64,000 nucleotides of DNA from Flavobacterium sp. ov086 (GCF_900187965.1 NZ_FZNL01000001.1:434001-498000), one strand, 5' to 3'. Shown: positions 50,165-59,236, counted from the first letter of the stretch. Translations and numbers: made by a program. Notes: generated by a model not told the origin, from the sequence alone.

Positions 50165-51437
50165 AATTTGGATGTCCGTCGTAAAAGAATTTCTCCTGCT
50201 CAAACGAGATTTAGGAGGTTTAGTCATTTTATTTATAATGCCTTTGGTTTTGGTTATCACCGTAACGTTGATTCAGGACAGCACTTTTAAAACCGTTAGC
50301 GATACTAAAATTCAGATTTTATTGGTCGACAACGACAACGGTTCCGTTTCTAAAACTGTTTTTGATAATCTCGAAAAGAGTCAGCTTTTTAGTGTTGTTA
50401 CTCAAATAGACAACAAACTACTTACAGAAGAAGTTGCCAAAGAAAATGTTTACAAAGGAAAATTTCAATTGGCGATTATAATTCCGAAAAATCTAAGCAC
50501 AGATTTACAAGCCAAAATCGATCAGAATGTAGAAAACATTGTGAGTAAAATGGGCTTCTCAGATAGTATTGCAAAACCGCAAACTTCAAAAATAATTCAG
50601 CAAAAAGAAGTAAAATTATATTTTGATCCAGCAGTTCAGCTTAGCTTCAAAAACTCTGTGATGAGTTCGATTGATAAAATGATTTCGCAAATCGAAACAA
50701 AGTCAATTTATACGACTTTCCAAAATCAATTGGGGGAAGAAAATACCAAATTCGAGCAAAAGAGTTTTATTACATTTAAAGAAATTATTCCAAAAGTAAA
50801 CAACAAAGAAGTGCTACCAAATTCGGTACAGCATAACGTTCCGGCTTGGACACTTTTTGCGATATTTTTTATCGTAATTCCGTTGTCTATCAATATTGTA
50901 AAAGAAAAATCACAAGGAACTTTTGTTCGATTATTGACCAATCCGGTTTCGAATTTAATTGTCATTATCGGAAAAACCATTACATATTCAATCATTTGTA
51001 TGATTCAGTTTTATATGATGGTTGCCGTTGCAATATTTTTATTTCCGTATATTGGTTTGCCCCCCTTAAATATCGAAGGGCACTTATTTTTAATGAGTGT
51101 TGTTGCTTTATTTTCAGGATTTGCCGCAATTGGTTTCGGAATTTTATTAGGCACAATTGCGAATACACAAGAACAATCGGCTCCGTTTGGCGCAACAAGT
51201 GTAATCATCCTTGCTGCTATTGGCGGAGTCTGGGTTCCCGTTTTTGCGATGCCAAAAATCATGCAGCTTATTGCCAAATCATCACCAATGAATTGGGCTC
51301 TTGAAGCTTTTTATGATGTTTTATTACGCAACGTTTCTTTCCTGGAAATTATCCCAAAAATAAGTTTGCTATTTTTGTTCTTTATAATCACAACATCCAT
51401 CGCATTATTCTATGACAAAAAGAAAAGAACAGTTTAA
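50154..51437 (+). CDS. ABC-2 type transporter permease
   Basis: This 427-residue membrane protein has one N-terminal transmembrane segment (about 20-40), a large external domain (about 45-230) and five or six C-terminal segments ending near 420, the layout of ABC-2 (YhhJ/YadH-type) permeases. It overlaps the ATPase upstream by 11 bases and the thioesterase downstream by 26 bases. Export of the pigment or its parts is the expected role. The export direction follows from the ABC-2 type. Confidence 0.9.
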   Translation: MIYKIWMSVVKEFLLLKRDLGGLVILFIMPLVLVITVTLIQDSTFKTVSDTKIQILLVDNDNGSVSKTVFDNLEKSQLFSVVTQIDNKLLTEEVAKENVYKGKFQLAIIIPKNLSTDLQAKIDQNVENIVSKMGFSDSIAKPQTSKIIQQKEVKLYFDPAVQLSFKNSVMSSIDKMISQIETKSIYTTFQNQLGEENTKFEQKSFITFKEIIPKVNNKEVLPNSVQHNVPAWTLFAIFFIVIPLSINIVKEKSQGTFVRLLTNPVSNLIVIIGKTITYSIICMIQFYMMVAVAIFLFPYIGLPPLNIEGHLFLMSVVALFSGFAAIGFGILLGTIANTQEQSAPFGATSVIILAAIGGVWVPVFAMPKIMQLIAKSSPMNWALEAFYDVLLRNVSFLEIIPKISLLFLFFIITTSIALFYDKKKRTV

Positions 51438-51861
51438 CGAGGCAACTGAATTAACGGTCACGCACGAAATCAGAATTCGTTTTAACGAAACTGATCCACT
51501 CGGAATCGTTTGGCACGGCAATTATATTACCTATTTTGAAGATGGACGCGAAGCGTTTGGACGCCAACACGGACTTACGTATTTAGATATTGCCAAAACC
51601 GGATTTACAACGCCAATCGTAAAATCAAAATGCGAACATAAATTGTCTCTGCGTTATGGCGATGTCGTAACAATTGAAACAACCGTTGTTGATACGCCCG
51701 CTGCCAAAATGATTTATCGTTTTAGAATTTTAGATGACAAAGGCGAAATTGCCTGCACCGGCGAAACCGTTCAGGTCTTTCTGGATAAAGAAGGAAATCT
51801 AATGCTAACGAATCCTCCTTTTTATGAAGAATGGAAACGAAAAGTGGGATTATTAATGTAA
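51412..51861 (+). CDS. Acyl-CoA/acyl-ACP thioesterase (4HBT hotdog family)
   Basis: This 149-residue hotdog protein has the 4-hydroxybenzoyl-CoA thioesterase motif FNETDPLGIVWHGNYITYFEDGREAF, with the catalytic Asp and a following His-Gly-Asn. It would cleave an acyl thioester, releasing the finished acyl chain or clearing misloaded carriers. It overlaps the end of the permease gene by 26 bases and so is translated in another frame there. In aryl polyene clusters a similar ApeK-type thioesterase is present. Substrate is not readable. Confidence 0.88.
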   Translation: MTKRKEQFNEATELTVTHEIRIRFNETDPLGIVWHGNYITYFEDGREAFGRQHGLTYLDIAKTGFTTPIVKSKCEHKLSLRYGDVVTIETTVVDTPAAKMIYRFRILDDKGEIACTGETVQVFLDKEGNLMLTNPPFYEEWKRKVGLLM

Positions 51862-51874
51862 GCACGAATCCCTT

Positions 51875-52013
51875 TCCTGCAAGGTTTTCAAAACCTTGTA
51901 GGTATAAATACAAAGCATCATATAAATCTGCTTAATCTGCAAAATCTGCGTGAAACTTTTTTCAGACAAAGCTTTAAAATGAACACCTACAAGGTTTTGA
52001 AAACCTTGCAGGA
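51875..52013. repeat. 139-bp element with perfect 29-bp inverted ends
   Basis: The arms 51875-51903 and 51985-52013 are exact reverse complements over 29 bases, and each arm is itself palindromic around AAGGTTTTCAAAACCTT. The interior carries an AAATCTGCGTGAAA word of the CGCAGATTT family. It lies between the thioesterase and ketosynthase genes. No coding frame or target duplication is seen. Confidence 0.9.
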
Positions 52014-52031
52014 GAGATCGAAAATCATAAA

Positions 52032-53168
52032 ATGATAAGAGAAGTATATATAAATGAGACCAATTGTATCACCCCTTTAGGTTTTGATGTTGAATCAAAC
52101 ATCGAAGCGATTCTTCATGGTGAATCCGGTATTCAATTACATGAAGATACTACTTTAATGCCGATTCCGTTTTATGCTGCAATTATTAGTGATGAAAAAA
52201 TAAACAGTGCTTTTGAAAAAATCAGTACTGACGGCAACTACTCTCGTTTAGAGAAAATGATGATTTTGGCTTTAGAGCCGATTATCAAAAAATCAGGAAT
52301 TGAGTTAAATTCAAAAACTGCCTTTATACTTTCGACTACAAAAGGAAATGTTACAGCATTAAAAAATGATTCGGAAGAAAGTTTTAATAGTGCCCATTTA
52401 GATGTTTTGGCTCAAAATGTAGCCAATTATTTCGGGTTTAAAACACAACCAATTGTAGTTTCAAACGCTTGCGTTTCGGGAATTTTAGCTATTTCTGTTG
52501 CCAAAAGAATGATTCAGTCTGAACTTTATGATAACATATTTGTTGTTGCCGGCGACGAAGTTTCAGAGTTTGTTTTGTCCGGATTTAATGCTTTTCAGGC
52601 AATGAGTGATTTGCCTTGTAAACCGTATTCTAAAAACAGAACCGGTGTAAGTTTAGGCGAAGCAACCGCAGCTGTTTTAATTTCGACGGAAGCCAAAAAC
52701 GCTAAAATAAAAGTTATTGGAGACAGTTCGATAAACGACGCCAATCATATTTCGGGTCCTTCAAGAACCGGTGAAGGTTTGTTCAGAAGTATTCAAAATG
52801 CGTTGAAAGAAGCGCAAATCAATTCAAATCAAATCGATTATATTTCGGCTCACGGAACCGCAACTCCATTCAATGACGAAATGGAAGCGATTGCACTAAA
52901 TCGTTTAGATTTACAAAATGTTCCGGTAAATAGTTTGAAAGGATTTTACGGTCATACTTTAGGCGCTTCAGGATTATTAGAAACGGTAATTGCAATTGAA
53001 TCGGCCAATCAAAATATGCTTTTTGAATCGAAAGGTTTTGACGAAATCGGCGTAAGCGAAACGATTAATATTATTGAAAAAAATGAAGAAGTAAATATTG
53101 ATTTTTTTTTGAAAACAGCTTCTGGTTTCGGAGGTTGTAATACAGCTGTAGTTTTTGAAAAAATATAA
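52032..53168 (+). CDS. Beta-ketoacyl-ACP synthase, second copy
   Basis: This 378-residue FabF-type condensing enzyme is somewhat short, with Cys147 (VVSNACVSGIL), His in ISAHGTATPFND and His in GFYGHTLGASGLLE, so all three catalytic residues are kept. It begins 19 bases after the 139-bp palindromic element and ends directly before an unrelated pair of genes. It should take part in chain initiation or extension in the cluster, which has at least three catalytic FabB/F-type ketosynthases. Confidence 0.9.
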   Translation: MIREVYINETNCITPLGFDVESNIEAILHGESGIQLHEDTTLMPIPFYAAIISDEKINSAFEKISTDGNYSRLEKMMILALEPIIKKSGIELNSKTAFILSTTKGNVTALKNDSEESFNSAHLDVLAQNVANYFGFKTQPIVVSNACVSGILAISVAKRMIQSELYDNIFVVAGDEVSEFVLSGFNAFQAMSDLPCKPYSKNRTGVSLGEATAAVLISTEAKNAKIKVIGDSSINDANHISGPSRTGEGLFRSIQNALKEAQINSNQIDYISAHGTATPFNDEMEAIALNRLDLQNVPVNSLKGFYGHTLGASGLLETVIAIESANQNMLFESKGFDEIGVSETINIIEKNEEVNIDFFLKTASGFGGCNTAVVFEKI

Positions 53169-53705
53169 ATGAGAAGGTTAAAAAACTTAAATATTAGGAA
53201 AAGTATCGAACAAAATAAATTGGTCTATTCTGAAAATTGGTTTGATAAATTCGATACAATAACAATATATCTATTTTTTACTTGGGCATTTTTAACGCCT
53301 TTTTTGGTTTATTTTAATCCTTATCGGGATAAATCTAAAACTGGAATTGAATTTTATTTATTTTTTATTTTTAGCTTTTATTCTTTGTATGTGATATATA
53401 GAAAGGCAACTGAGAAACATCTCACGAAAATTACCAGCAAATACAATAAAGAAGAGAACAAATTACTGATTAATGAATATTGCGAAAAAAAAGGTTTTGA
53501 AAAACATAGAAACTCTGGAAATCTGATAATTTATAATAACCTTAATTATCTCGCAATTAATTCAAGATTTCAAACAAGTAGAATATTTATTTTAGACAAA
53601 AATGATATTTATTTAACAATAATAAAAGAAAATCAAAAGATGAATATTCCTGTTCTTTTTTCACAAATTAGTTTAAAAAGAGATATTAAAAAATTATGTC
53701 AATAA
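53169..53705 (+). CDS. Unknown membrane protein inserted in the flexirubin operon
   Basis: This 178-residue protein has two transmembrane segments (about 33-50 and 63-80) followed by a charged cytoplasmic domain rich in Lys and Asn. I do not recognise the family. The ATG directly follows the ketosynthase stop codon (TAAATG). Composition is noticeably richer in Lys, Ile and Asn than the pathway genes. It and the next gene interrupt the run of ketosynthase and ACP genes and may be an unrelated insertion. Confidence 0.7.
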   Translation: MRRLKNLNIRKSIEQNKLVYSENWFDKFDTITIYLFFTWAFLTPFLVYFNPYRDKSKTGIEFYLFFIFSFYSLYVIYRKATEKHLTKITSKYNKEENKLLINEYCEKKGFEKHRNSGNLIIYNNLNYLAINSRFQTSRIFILDKNDIYLTIIKENQKMNIPVLFSQISLKRDIKKLCQ

Positions 53706-53710
53706 GGTTT

Positions 53711-54397
53711 ATGAAGTTATCTAAATTCATATTTATAATTTTTCTTTCTCTTTTTGGATGTAAACAAAAGGAAATTGAAAAAGTCGATGAACTACGATTT
53801 GAAAAAAACGTGTTAAAGAATGTTTTTGTAGAAATTGTAGATTCTATTTATATGGATAGAAGAATAATTCTTCCACCTCCACCAACTAGATTTAATTCAG
53901 AAACTAATAGAGTAGATACAACTGGGCATCATGCTGAATTAAAAGAATATTGGCGTTATCGCGACAGCATCAAAAATGATAAAACAAGAATACTTCTTGG
54001 TGTTTATGCCGATGTAGAGAAAATTAGTTCTTTTGAAACTGAAATGATAGATAGACAAATTAATATTTCAGCGTATACTTACGACATTTCAAAAGAAACA
54101 GACAGTTACAAATTTAATTTAAAAGCTTTTGAAAATAACAAAAAGTTTAATTTTCAAAACACATTAAAATATCCTCACGAAAAAAATTGGAATTTAAATG
54201 ACACAAGTAATTTACGATTTCCCGTTGGAACTATTTCAGTATCAAGAATTCAATTTAATAAAACAAAAACGAGAGGAATTTTATCCGCTGGCGCTTCTTG
54301 TGGTGGAGGAAGATGTGGAAGAGGTTTTATAATTATAATTGAAAACAAATCTGGAAAATGGAAAATTGCCGAAGTTATTCCTACTTGGGAGTCTTAA
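53711..54397 (+). CDS. Unknown lipoprotein inserted in the flexirubin operon
   Basis: From the ATG at 53711 the product (228 residues) starts MKLSKFIFIIFLSLFGC, a standard lipoprotein signal with Cys17; an ATG five codons earlier overlaps the preceding gene. The mature part contains a Pro run (ILPPPPTRF), TTGHHAELKEYW and a C-terminal Gly/Cys motif GASCGGGRCGRGFIIIIENKSGKWK. No family is recognised. It is paired with the preceding membrane-protein gene and shares its AT-rich style. A weak hairpin (54405-54425) follows. Confidence 0.7.
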   Translation: MKLSKFIFIIFLSLFGCKQKEIEKVDELRFEKNVLKNVFVEIVDSIYMDRRIILPPPPTRFNSETNRVDTTGHHAELKEYWRYRDSIKNDKTRILLGVYADVEKISSFETEMIDRQINISAYTYDISKETDSYKFNLKAFENNKKFNFQNTLKYPHEKNWNLNDTSNLRFPVGTISVSRIQFNKTKTRGILSAGASCGGGRCGRGFIIIIENKSGKWKIAEVIPTWES

Positions 54398-54486
54398 ATT
54401 ATAAAACTAATTTTCAAGATTAGTTAGTTTAATTTTCAAACCAATAACCAATCCATGCAAATTAGTGCAATTAGTGTTTAAATAAA

Positions 54487-55101
54487 ATGACGCAAAAAAC
54501 CTACATACAATCCTACATTACCATCCAAAACAACGAAATTGTTTTGAACGGAGCTTCTATATTCAAAATTGAACCAACCAATTTTGCTGATTTTTCCAAA
54601 CAAGCCTATCGTAATTTTGACATTCAATATCCAAAATTTTTCAAAATGGATGCTTTGAGTAAGTTGGCTTTTTTAGGTGCCGAATTGCTTTTAAGCCCGA
54701 TAATTTCTTCTGAACACGAAAATAATATTGCTTTGGTTTTGGCCAATAAATCATCAAGTTTAGATACTGATGTAAAATATCAGGAATCTATTTCGGACAA
54801 AGAAAACTATTATCCAAGTCCGGCAGTTTTCGTTTATACTTTGCCAAATATTTGCTTGGGAGAAATAAGTATTCGTCATCAGCTGAAAAGTGAAAATTCT
54901 TTCTTTATATTTGATGCTTTCAACACAGAATTTATATCGAATTATTCGAATATTTTGCTGAATTCAAACAAATCCGATACAGTTCTTTGTGGTTGGGTTG
55001 AATTTTTTAATGACAATTATAAAGCTTTTCTTTGCACAATTAGTAAAGAAGAAAGCACAAAATATACGAACGAAAATATCAATACATTATATAATAAATA
55101 A
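54487..55101 (+). CDS. Beta-ketoacyl synthase-like protein without catalytic Cys
   Basis: This 204-residue protein resembles the N-terminal half of thiolase-fold ketosynthases of the Ketoacyl-synt_2 type (MDALSKLAFLGAELLL, NNIALVLANKSSSLDTD, YYPSPAVFVYTLPNICLGEISIRH). It has neither the ACSS cysteine nor the later histidines. Such short proteins are common in flexirubin and aryl polyene clusters next to an ACP and ketosynthases. It probably serves as a structural partner, perhaps pairing with a full ketosynthase. The ACP gene begins 2 bases later. Confidence 0.8.
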   Translation: MTQKTYIQSYITIQNNEIVLNGASIFKIEPTNFADFSKQAYRNFDIQYPKFFKMDALSKLAFLGAELLLSPIISSEHENNIALVLANKSSSLDTDVKYQESISDKENYYPSPAVFVYTLPNICLGEISIRHQLKSENSFFIFDAFNTEFISNYSNILLNSNKSDTVLCGWVEFFNDNYKAFLCTISKEESTKYTNENINTLYNK

Positions 55102-55103
55102 TC

Positions 55104-55361
55104 ATGGAAGCATTAAAAGAAGAATTAAAAAACAAAATCATTACCACTCTTAATCTTGAAGATATCGCAATCGAAGACATTGCTGATAACGATCCTTTGT
55201 TTGGAGACGGTTTGGGTTTAGACTCAATTGATGCTCTTGAATTGATCGTGATTCTGGATAAAGATTACGGAATTAAACTGGTTGACCCAAAAGAAGGAAA
55301 ATCAATTTTTCAGTCTATTGAAACAATGGCGGCTTATATTAATACCAATAGAACAAAATAA
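55104..55361 (+). CDS. Acyl carrier protein, copy 2
   Basis: This 85-residue carrier has the phosphopantetheine site at Ser41 (GLGLDSIDALELIVIL). It is clearly distinct from the ACP at 43674-43928. It lies between the ketosynthase-like gene and a repeat element before the KS/CLF-like pair, so it probably carries the aryl polyene chain made by that pair. The acidic content and length are normal for an ACP. Confidence 0.92.
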   Translation: MEALKEELKNKIITTLNLEDIAIEDIADNDPLFGDGLGLDSIDALELIVILDKDYGIKLVDPKEGKSIFQSIETMAAYINTNRTK

Positions 55362-55368
55362 TACTGCT

Positions 55369-55470
55369 TAGACTGGCTTAGATTTTTAGACAACTTAGAC
55401 AAAAACTGTCTAAATCTAGAAGTTACAAAATCTAAGAAGTCTAATGTCTAATAATCTAAGCAAGTCTAAA
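55369..55470. repeat. Inverted repeat, CTTAGATT/TTAGAC family, 25-bp arms
   Basis: Arms at 55369-55393 and 55446-55470 pair at 23 of 25 positions. The whole gap is written in short words of TTAGAC and TCTAAG. It fills the interval between the ACP stop and the ketosynthase ATG at 55472. Confidence 0.8.
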
Positions 55471-55471
55471 A

Positions 55472-56671
55472 ATGAAAGGTGTTGCAATAACGGGAATGGG
55501 AATTATCTCTTCGATTGGAAATTCAGTCGAGGAAAATTTTATTTCGTTAATCGAAAATAAAGTTGCTATAACTCGCATCGAAAACATTTCAACCGTTCAT
55601 GTTGATGTTATTAAGGTTGGAGAAATTAAGAAAACTAATGCTGAATTGATCGAAGAATTAGAACTTTCTGAAGACAATAACTTTTCGAGAACGGCTATGA
55701 TTGGTGCTTTTGCAGCCAAACAAGCGGTTCAAAATGCCGGAATTACATCAATCAACGAATTTAGAACCGGACTTATTTCGGCGACAAGTGTTGGCGGAAT
55801 GGACATGACCGAAAAGCATTATTACAATTATTTTAAAGATCCTGAACTTGTTAAATATATAAGTTGTCATGACGGTGGCGATGTTGCCGAAAAGATTGCT
55901 GAAGAACTTGGCTTGAAAGGAATGGTTACTACTATAAGTACCGCATGCTCCTCTGCAGCAAACTCAATTATGTTGGGCGCGCGTTTGATTAAAAACGGAA
56001 AACTGGATCGTGTTATCGTTGGCGGAACTGATGCATTGGCAAAATTCACCATCAACGGATTTAAAACTTTGATGATTTTATCTGACGATTACAACAAACC
56101 TTTTGATAATAACAGAAAAGGGTTAAACCTTGGTGAAGCCGCTGCATATCTGGTTTTAGAATCTGATGAGATCGTTGAGAAACAAAACAAAAAAGTTTTG
56201 GCTCGCGTTTCAGGTTACGGAAATGCAAACGATGCTTTTCATCAAACTGCTTCTTCAGAAAATGGTGATGGCGCTTATTTGGCAATGAAAAAAGCCTTTG
56301 AAGTTTCGGGTTTAAAACCTAGTGATATTGATTATATCAACGTTCACGGAACTGCAACGCCAAACAACGATTTATCTGAAGGAAGGGCTTTACTCCGAAT
56401 TTATGGAGATGAAAAAGTTCCTGATTTTAGTTCTACAAAACCTTTTACGGGACATACTTTGGCCGCAGCAGCAGCAATTGAGGCCGTTTACAGTGTTTTG
56501 GCAATTCAGAATAATGTGGTTTATCCAAATTTGAATTTCGAAACTCCAATGGAAGAATTTGATCTGGAACCACAAACTGCTACAAAAATGAAAAATATCG
56601 AACACGTTTTATCCAACTCTTTTGGTTTTGGAGGAAATTGTTCAACACTTATATTTTCTAAAAGCGAATGA
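55472..56671 (+). CDS. Beta-ketoacyl-ACP synthase II, catalytic half of a KS/CLF-like pair
   Basis: This 399-residue FabF-type enzyme has Cys159 (ISTACSSAANS), His in INVHGTATPNND and His in KPFTGHTLAAAAAIEA, plus the C-terminal NSFGFGGNCSTLIF. It overlaps the following Cys-less homologue by 4 bases (ATGA). The pair resembles the ketosynthase and chain-length-factor heterodimers of type II polyketide and aryl polyene systems (ApeO/ApeC). It is the best candidate for iterative extension of the aryl starter into the polyene. Confidence 0.93.
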   Translation: MKGVAITGMGIISSIGNSVEENFISLIENKVAITRIENISTVHVDVIKVGEIKKTNAELIEELELSEDNNFSRTAMIGAFAAKQAVQNAGITSINEFRTGLISATSVGGMDMTEKHYYNYFKDPELVKYISCHDGGDVAEKIAEELGLKGMVTTISTACSSAANSIMLGARLIKNGKLDRVIVGGTDALAKFTINGFKTLMILSDDYNKPFDNNRKGLNLGEAAAYLVLESDEIVEKQNKKVLARVSGYGNANDAFHQTASSENGDGAYLAMKKAFEVSGLKPSDIDYINVHGTATPNNDLSEGRALLRIYGDEKVPDFSSTKPFTGHTLAAAAAIEAVYSVLAIQNNVVYPNLNFETPMEEFDLEPQTATKMKNIEHVLSNSFGFGGNCSTLIFSKSE

Positions 56672-57729
56672 AAAAGACCTATATAAATGGAGTAGGTTGT
56701 ATTTCGACTCAAAAAACATTTGATACTGTTTTTTTGGAAGAAGCGGTGCACAATCAAAATGACACTATCCTTTCGATAGTTGCTCCGGTTTACAAAGATT
56801 TTATTACACCAGCCGCGATTCGTAGAATGGCAAAAGGGGTGAAAAACGGAATTGTAGCTTCGGCATTGGCATTGAAAGATGCTCAACTTGAAAATTTAGA
56901 TGCAATCATTACCGGAACAGGTTTAGGATGCATTGAAGATTCTGAAAAATTCCTGAAAAACATTCTCGACAATAACGAAGAATTCTTAACGCCAACTTCC
57001 TTTATACAATCAACTCACAATACGGTTGGTGCACAAATTGCTTTATCATTGCAATGCAAAGGATATAATTTTACGTATGTAAACGGAGCCGTTTCTTTTG
57101 AGTCGGCACTTTTGGATGCTAAAATGCAAATCGAGGAAAATGAAGCCAATTCGGTTTTAGTGGGTGGAATTGACGAAAATGGCGAATACACGACGTCACT
57201 TTTTAAACTGATGGGCCGAATTAAACAAGATGGAAATCAGCCTTATGATGTTTTAAATCCAACTTCGACAGGAGCTGTTTTTGGTGAAGGTGCTAGTTTT
57301 TTTGTTTTAGAAAATGAAAAAAAGAGCACTACTTATGCGCAGGTTTTAGATGTTGAAATTAAAAACACTTTAGAAGAAAACGAAATTGAAGGAGAAATAA
57401 TTACTTTTTTAAACGCCAATAATTTACAGATTTCAGATATTGATGCTGTAGTTTTGGGTTTAGACGGTAACATTACTTTCGATTCTTATTATAAAAATTT
57501 AACTGAAAATGCTTTCGCAAAAACGCCTCAGTTGTATTACAAACATTTGAGCGGCGAATATGATACGGCTTCGGCTTTTGCTTTATGGATGGCTGCCAAA
57601 GTAATCAAGACTCAGGAAATTCCTGAAATTATAAAAGTAAATTCGGTTGAAAAACCAGCTTATAATACCATTTTATTGTACAACCAATTAAACGGAAAAA
57701 ATCATAGTTTTACGTTACTTTCAAAATGA
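56668..57729 (+). CDS. Chain-length-factor-like ketosynthase homologue
   Basis: This 353-residue thiolase-fold protein is homologous to FabF, but the catalytic Cys site reads YVNGAVSFES (about residues 137-146), with Gly140 aligned to the Cys, and the second half is shortened. The loss is typical of chain-length factors, which pair with a catalytic KS to set product length. It overlaps the KS gene upstream and the polysaccharide deacetylase gene downstream by 4 bases each. No independent condensing activity is expected. Confidence 0.85.
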   Translation: MKKTYINGVGCISTQKTFDTVFLEEAVHNQNDTILSIVAPVYKDFITPAAIRRMAKGVKNGIVASALALKDAQLENLDAIITGTGLGCIEDSEKFLKNILDNNEEFLTPTSFIQSTHNTVGAQIALSLQCKGYNFTYVNGAVSFESALLDAKMQIEENEANSVLVGGIDENGEYTTSLFKLMGRIKQDGNQPYDVLNPTSTGAVFGEGASFFVLENEKKSTTYAQVLDVEIKNTLEENEIEGEIITFLNANNLQISDIDAVVLGLDGNITFDSYYKNLTENAFAKTPQLYYKHLSGEYDTASAFALWMAAKVIKTQEIPEIIKVNSVEKPAYNTILLYNQLNGKNHSFTLLSK

Positions 57730-58502
57730 TAACGCATAAAAACATATCGCTTTTTTTCATTTTTCTATTGCTTTTATTATTTCTTCTGAACTTTTATATC
57801 GCAATAAATATTTGGTGGTTTGTAGCAATCATTTTGGTTTGGTTGGGAATAAATGCATTTGGTTCTTCTCGAATTTCATCCAATTATCACGTAAAAGCAT
57901 TCTGCAATAATCCTTTCGAAAAGGAAAAAAAAATCGCGATTACTTTTGATGACGGACCGAGTGTTTTTACTTTGGAAGTTTTAGAATTACTAAAAAAATA
58001 CAATGCTAAAGCGACTTTTTTCTGCATTGGAAAAAACATTGAAACTCATCCTGAAATTGTAAAGCAAATTATTGCCGAAGGTCATTTGGTAGGAAATCAT
58101 TCTTATAGTCATTCGAAATTTTTCGACTTTTATAATGCAAAAAAGATTACTGAAGAACTTCAAAAAACAGATTCTCTTCTCGAAAAATTCACTTCAAAAA
58201 AAATCAACTTTTTTCGTCCGCCTTACGGAGTTACGACACCTTCGATTCGTAGAGCTCTGCAACTTACCGGTCATAAAGTTATTGGGTGGAATATTCGTTC
58301 GCTTGACGGCGGAACAAAAAATCAAAATTTAATTTTCAATCGCATTATAAAACGTGTTTCTCCCGGCGGAATTGTACTTTTGCACGATACGGGATCACAC
58401 TCTGTTTTAGTATTGGAACAGTTTTTGCAATTTTTACAGCAAAACAATTATGAAGTGATTTCGGTAGAAGAACTTTTGAATCTAAAAGCTTATGAAGATT
58501 GA
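57726..58502 (+). CDS. Polysaccharide deacetylase (NodB-like), membrane-anchored
   Basis: This 258-residue protein has two N-terminal hydrophobic segments (about residues 6-28 and 31-48) and a NodB domain: ITFDDGPS with the catalytic Asp pair, HLVGNHSYSHSKF with the metal-binding His residues, FRPPYGVTTPSIR, and LLHDTG near the end. The family removes acyl groups from N-acetyl sugars and some other acyl conjugates. Why a deacetylase belongs in the pigment cluster is unknown; it might act on a carrier or cell-wall polymer during export. Its start overlaps the preceding gene by 4 bases. Confidence 0.9.
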   Translation: MITHKNISLFFIFLLLLLFLLNFYIAINIWWFVAIILVWLGINAFGSSRISSNYHVKAFCNNPFEKEKKIAITFDDGPSVFTLEVLELLKKYNAKATFFCIGKNIETHPEIVKQIIAEGHLVGNHSYSHSKFFDFYNAKKITEELQKTDSLLEKFTSKKINFFRPPYGVTTPSIRRALQLTGHKVIGWNIRSLDGGTKNQNLIFNRIIKRVSPGGIVLLHDTGSHSVLVLEQFLQFLQQNNYEVISVEELLNLKAYED

Positions 58503-58609
58503 ACGCTGATGAAACGGATTCGCTAAAGCGAAAACGTGGATAAAAACGGATTTAAAATCTATTTAAATCATTTAATCTGTGGCAAAAAAAACACAATTTT
58601 TAACAAAAT

Positions 58610-59236
58610 ATGAAAACTAAAATAGCACTCTTAATTCTATTTATTTCAGGCAATTTGTTTGCTCAGGAACAAAAAATGTCTGACGCAGAAATCGCTGCTT
58701 TCAAGCAAGATGTAAATGTAGTTTCGAATAAAATCAAAACCTTAAGTACTGATTTTATTCAATACAAACATTTAGATTTTTTATCGAAAGACATTGAGAC
58801 TTCTGGTAAAATGATTTTTAAAGAACCGAGTTTGCTTCAATGGCAATACAAAAAACCATACAATTATAGTATTGTTTTCAAAAACGGAAAAATCCTGATT
58901 AACGACGAAGGAAAGAAAAGCGCCGTTGATATTGGAAACAGTAAAATCTTTGGTCGTATCAATAAATTAATCGTTGGAAGCGTAAGCGGAAATATGTTTG
59001 ACGACAAAGAATTTACGATTTCATATTTCAAATTAAAAGGACAAAATCTGGCGAAATTTGTTCCGAAAGATGCAACGTTGAAAAAATACATCAAACAAAT
59101 CGAACTGACTTTTGATAAAGAAGAAGCTACAGTTGTGCAAGTTAAACTACTGGAATCATCTGAAGATTATACTAGAATTGTTCTTAAAAATAAAGTAATC
59201 AATGCAAAAATCGACGATTCAGTTTTTACTAATTAA
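58610..59236 (+). CDS. LolA-like outer membrane lipoprotein carrier
   Basis: This 208-residue periplasmic protein has a signal peptide (MKTKIALLILFISGNLFAQ) and the LolA-like curved beta-sheet pattern: TLSTDFIQYKHLDFLSKDIETSGKMIFKEPSLLQWQYKKPYNYSIVF, then GSVSGNMFDDKEF. LolA carries lipoproteins to the outer membrane; cluster-linked homologues in aryl polyene and flexirubin loci are thought to carry the pigment lipid. Remnant repeat words (GCTGATGAAACGGATT) lie in the 107-base gap before it. The next lipoprotein overlaps its 3' end. Confidence 0.88.
   Translation: MKTKIALLILFISGNLFAQEQKMSDAEIAAFKQDVNVVSNKIKTLSTDFIQYKHLDFLSKDIETSGKMIFKEPSLLQWQYKKPYNYSIVFKNGKILINDEGKKSAVDIGNSKIFGRINKLIVGSVSGNMFDDKEFTISYFKLKGQNLAKFVPKDATLKKYIKQIELTFDKEEATVVQVKLLESSEDYTRIVLKNKVINAKIDDSVFTN

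Noticed and set aside
51875..52013. Insertion sequence or complete MITE
   Set aside because: No transposase and no target-site duplication could be seen, so it is reported only as an inverted-repeat element.
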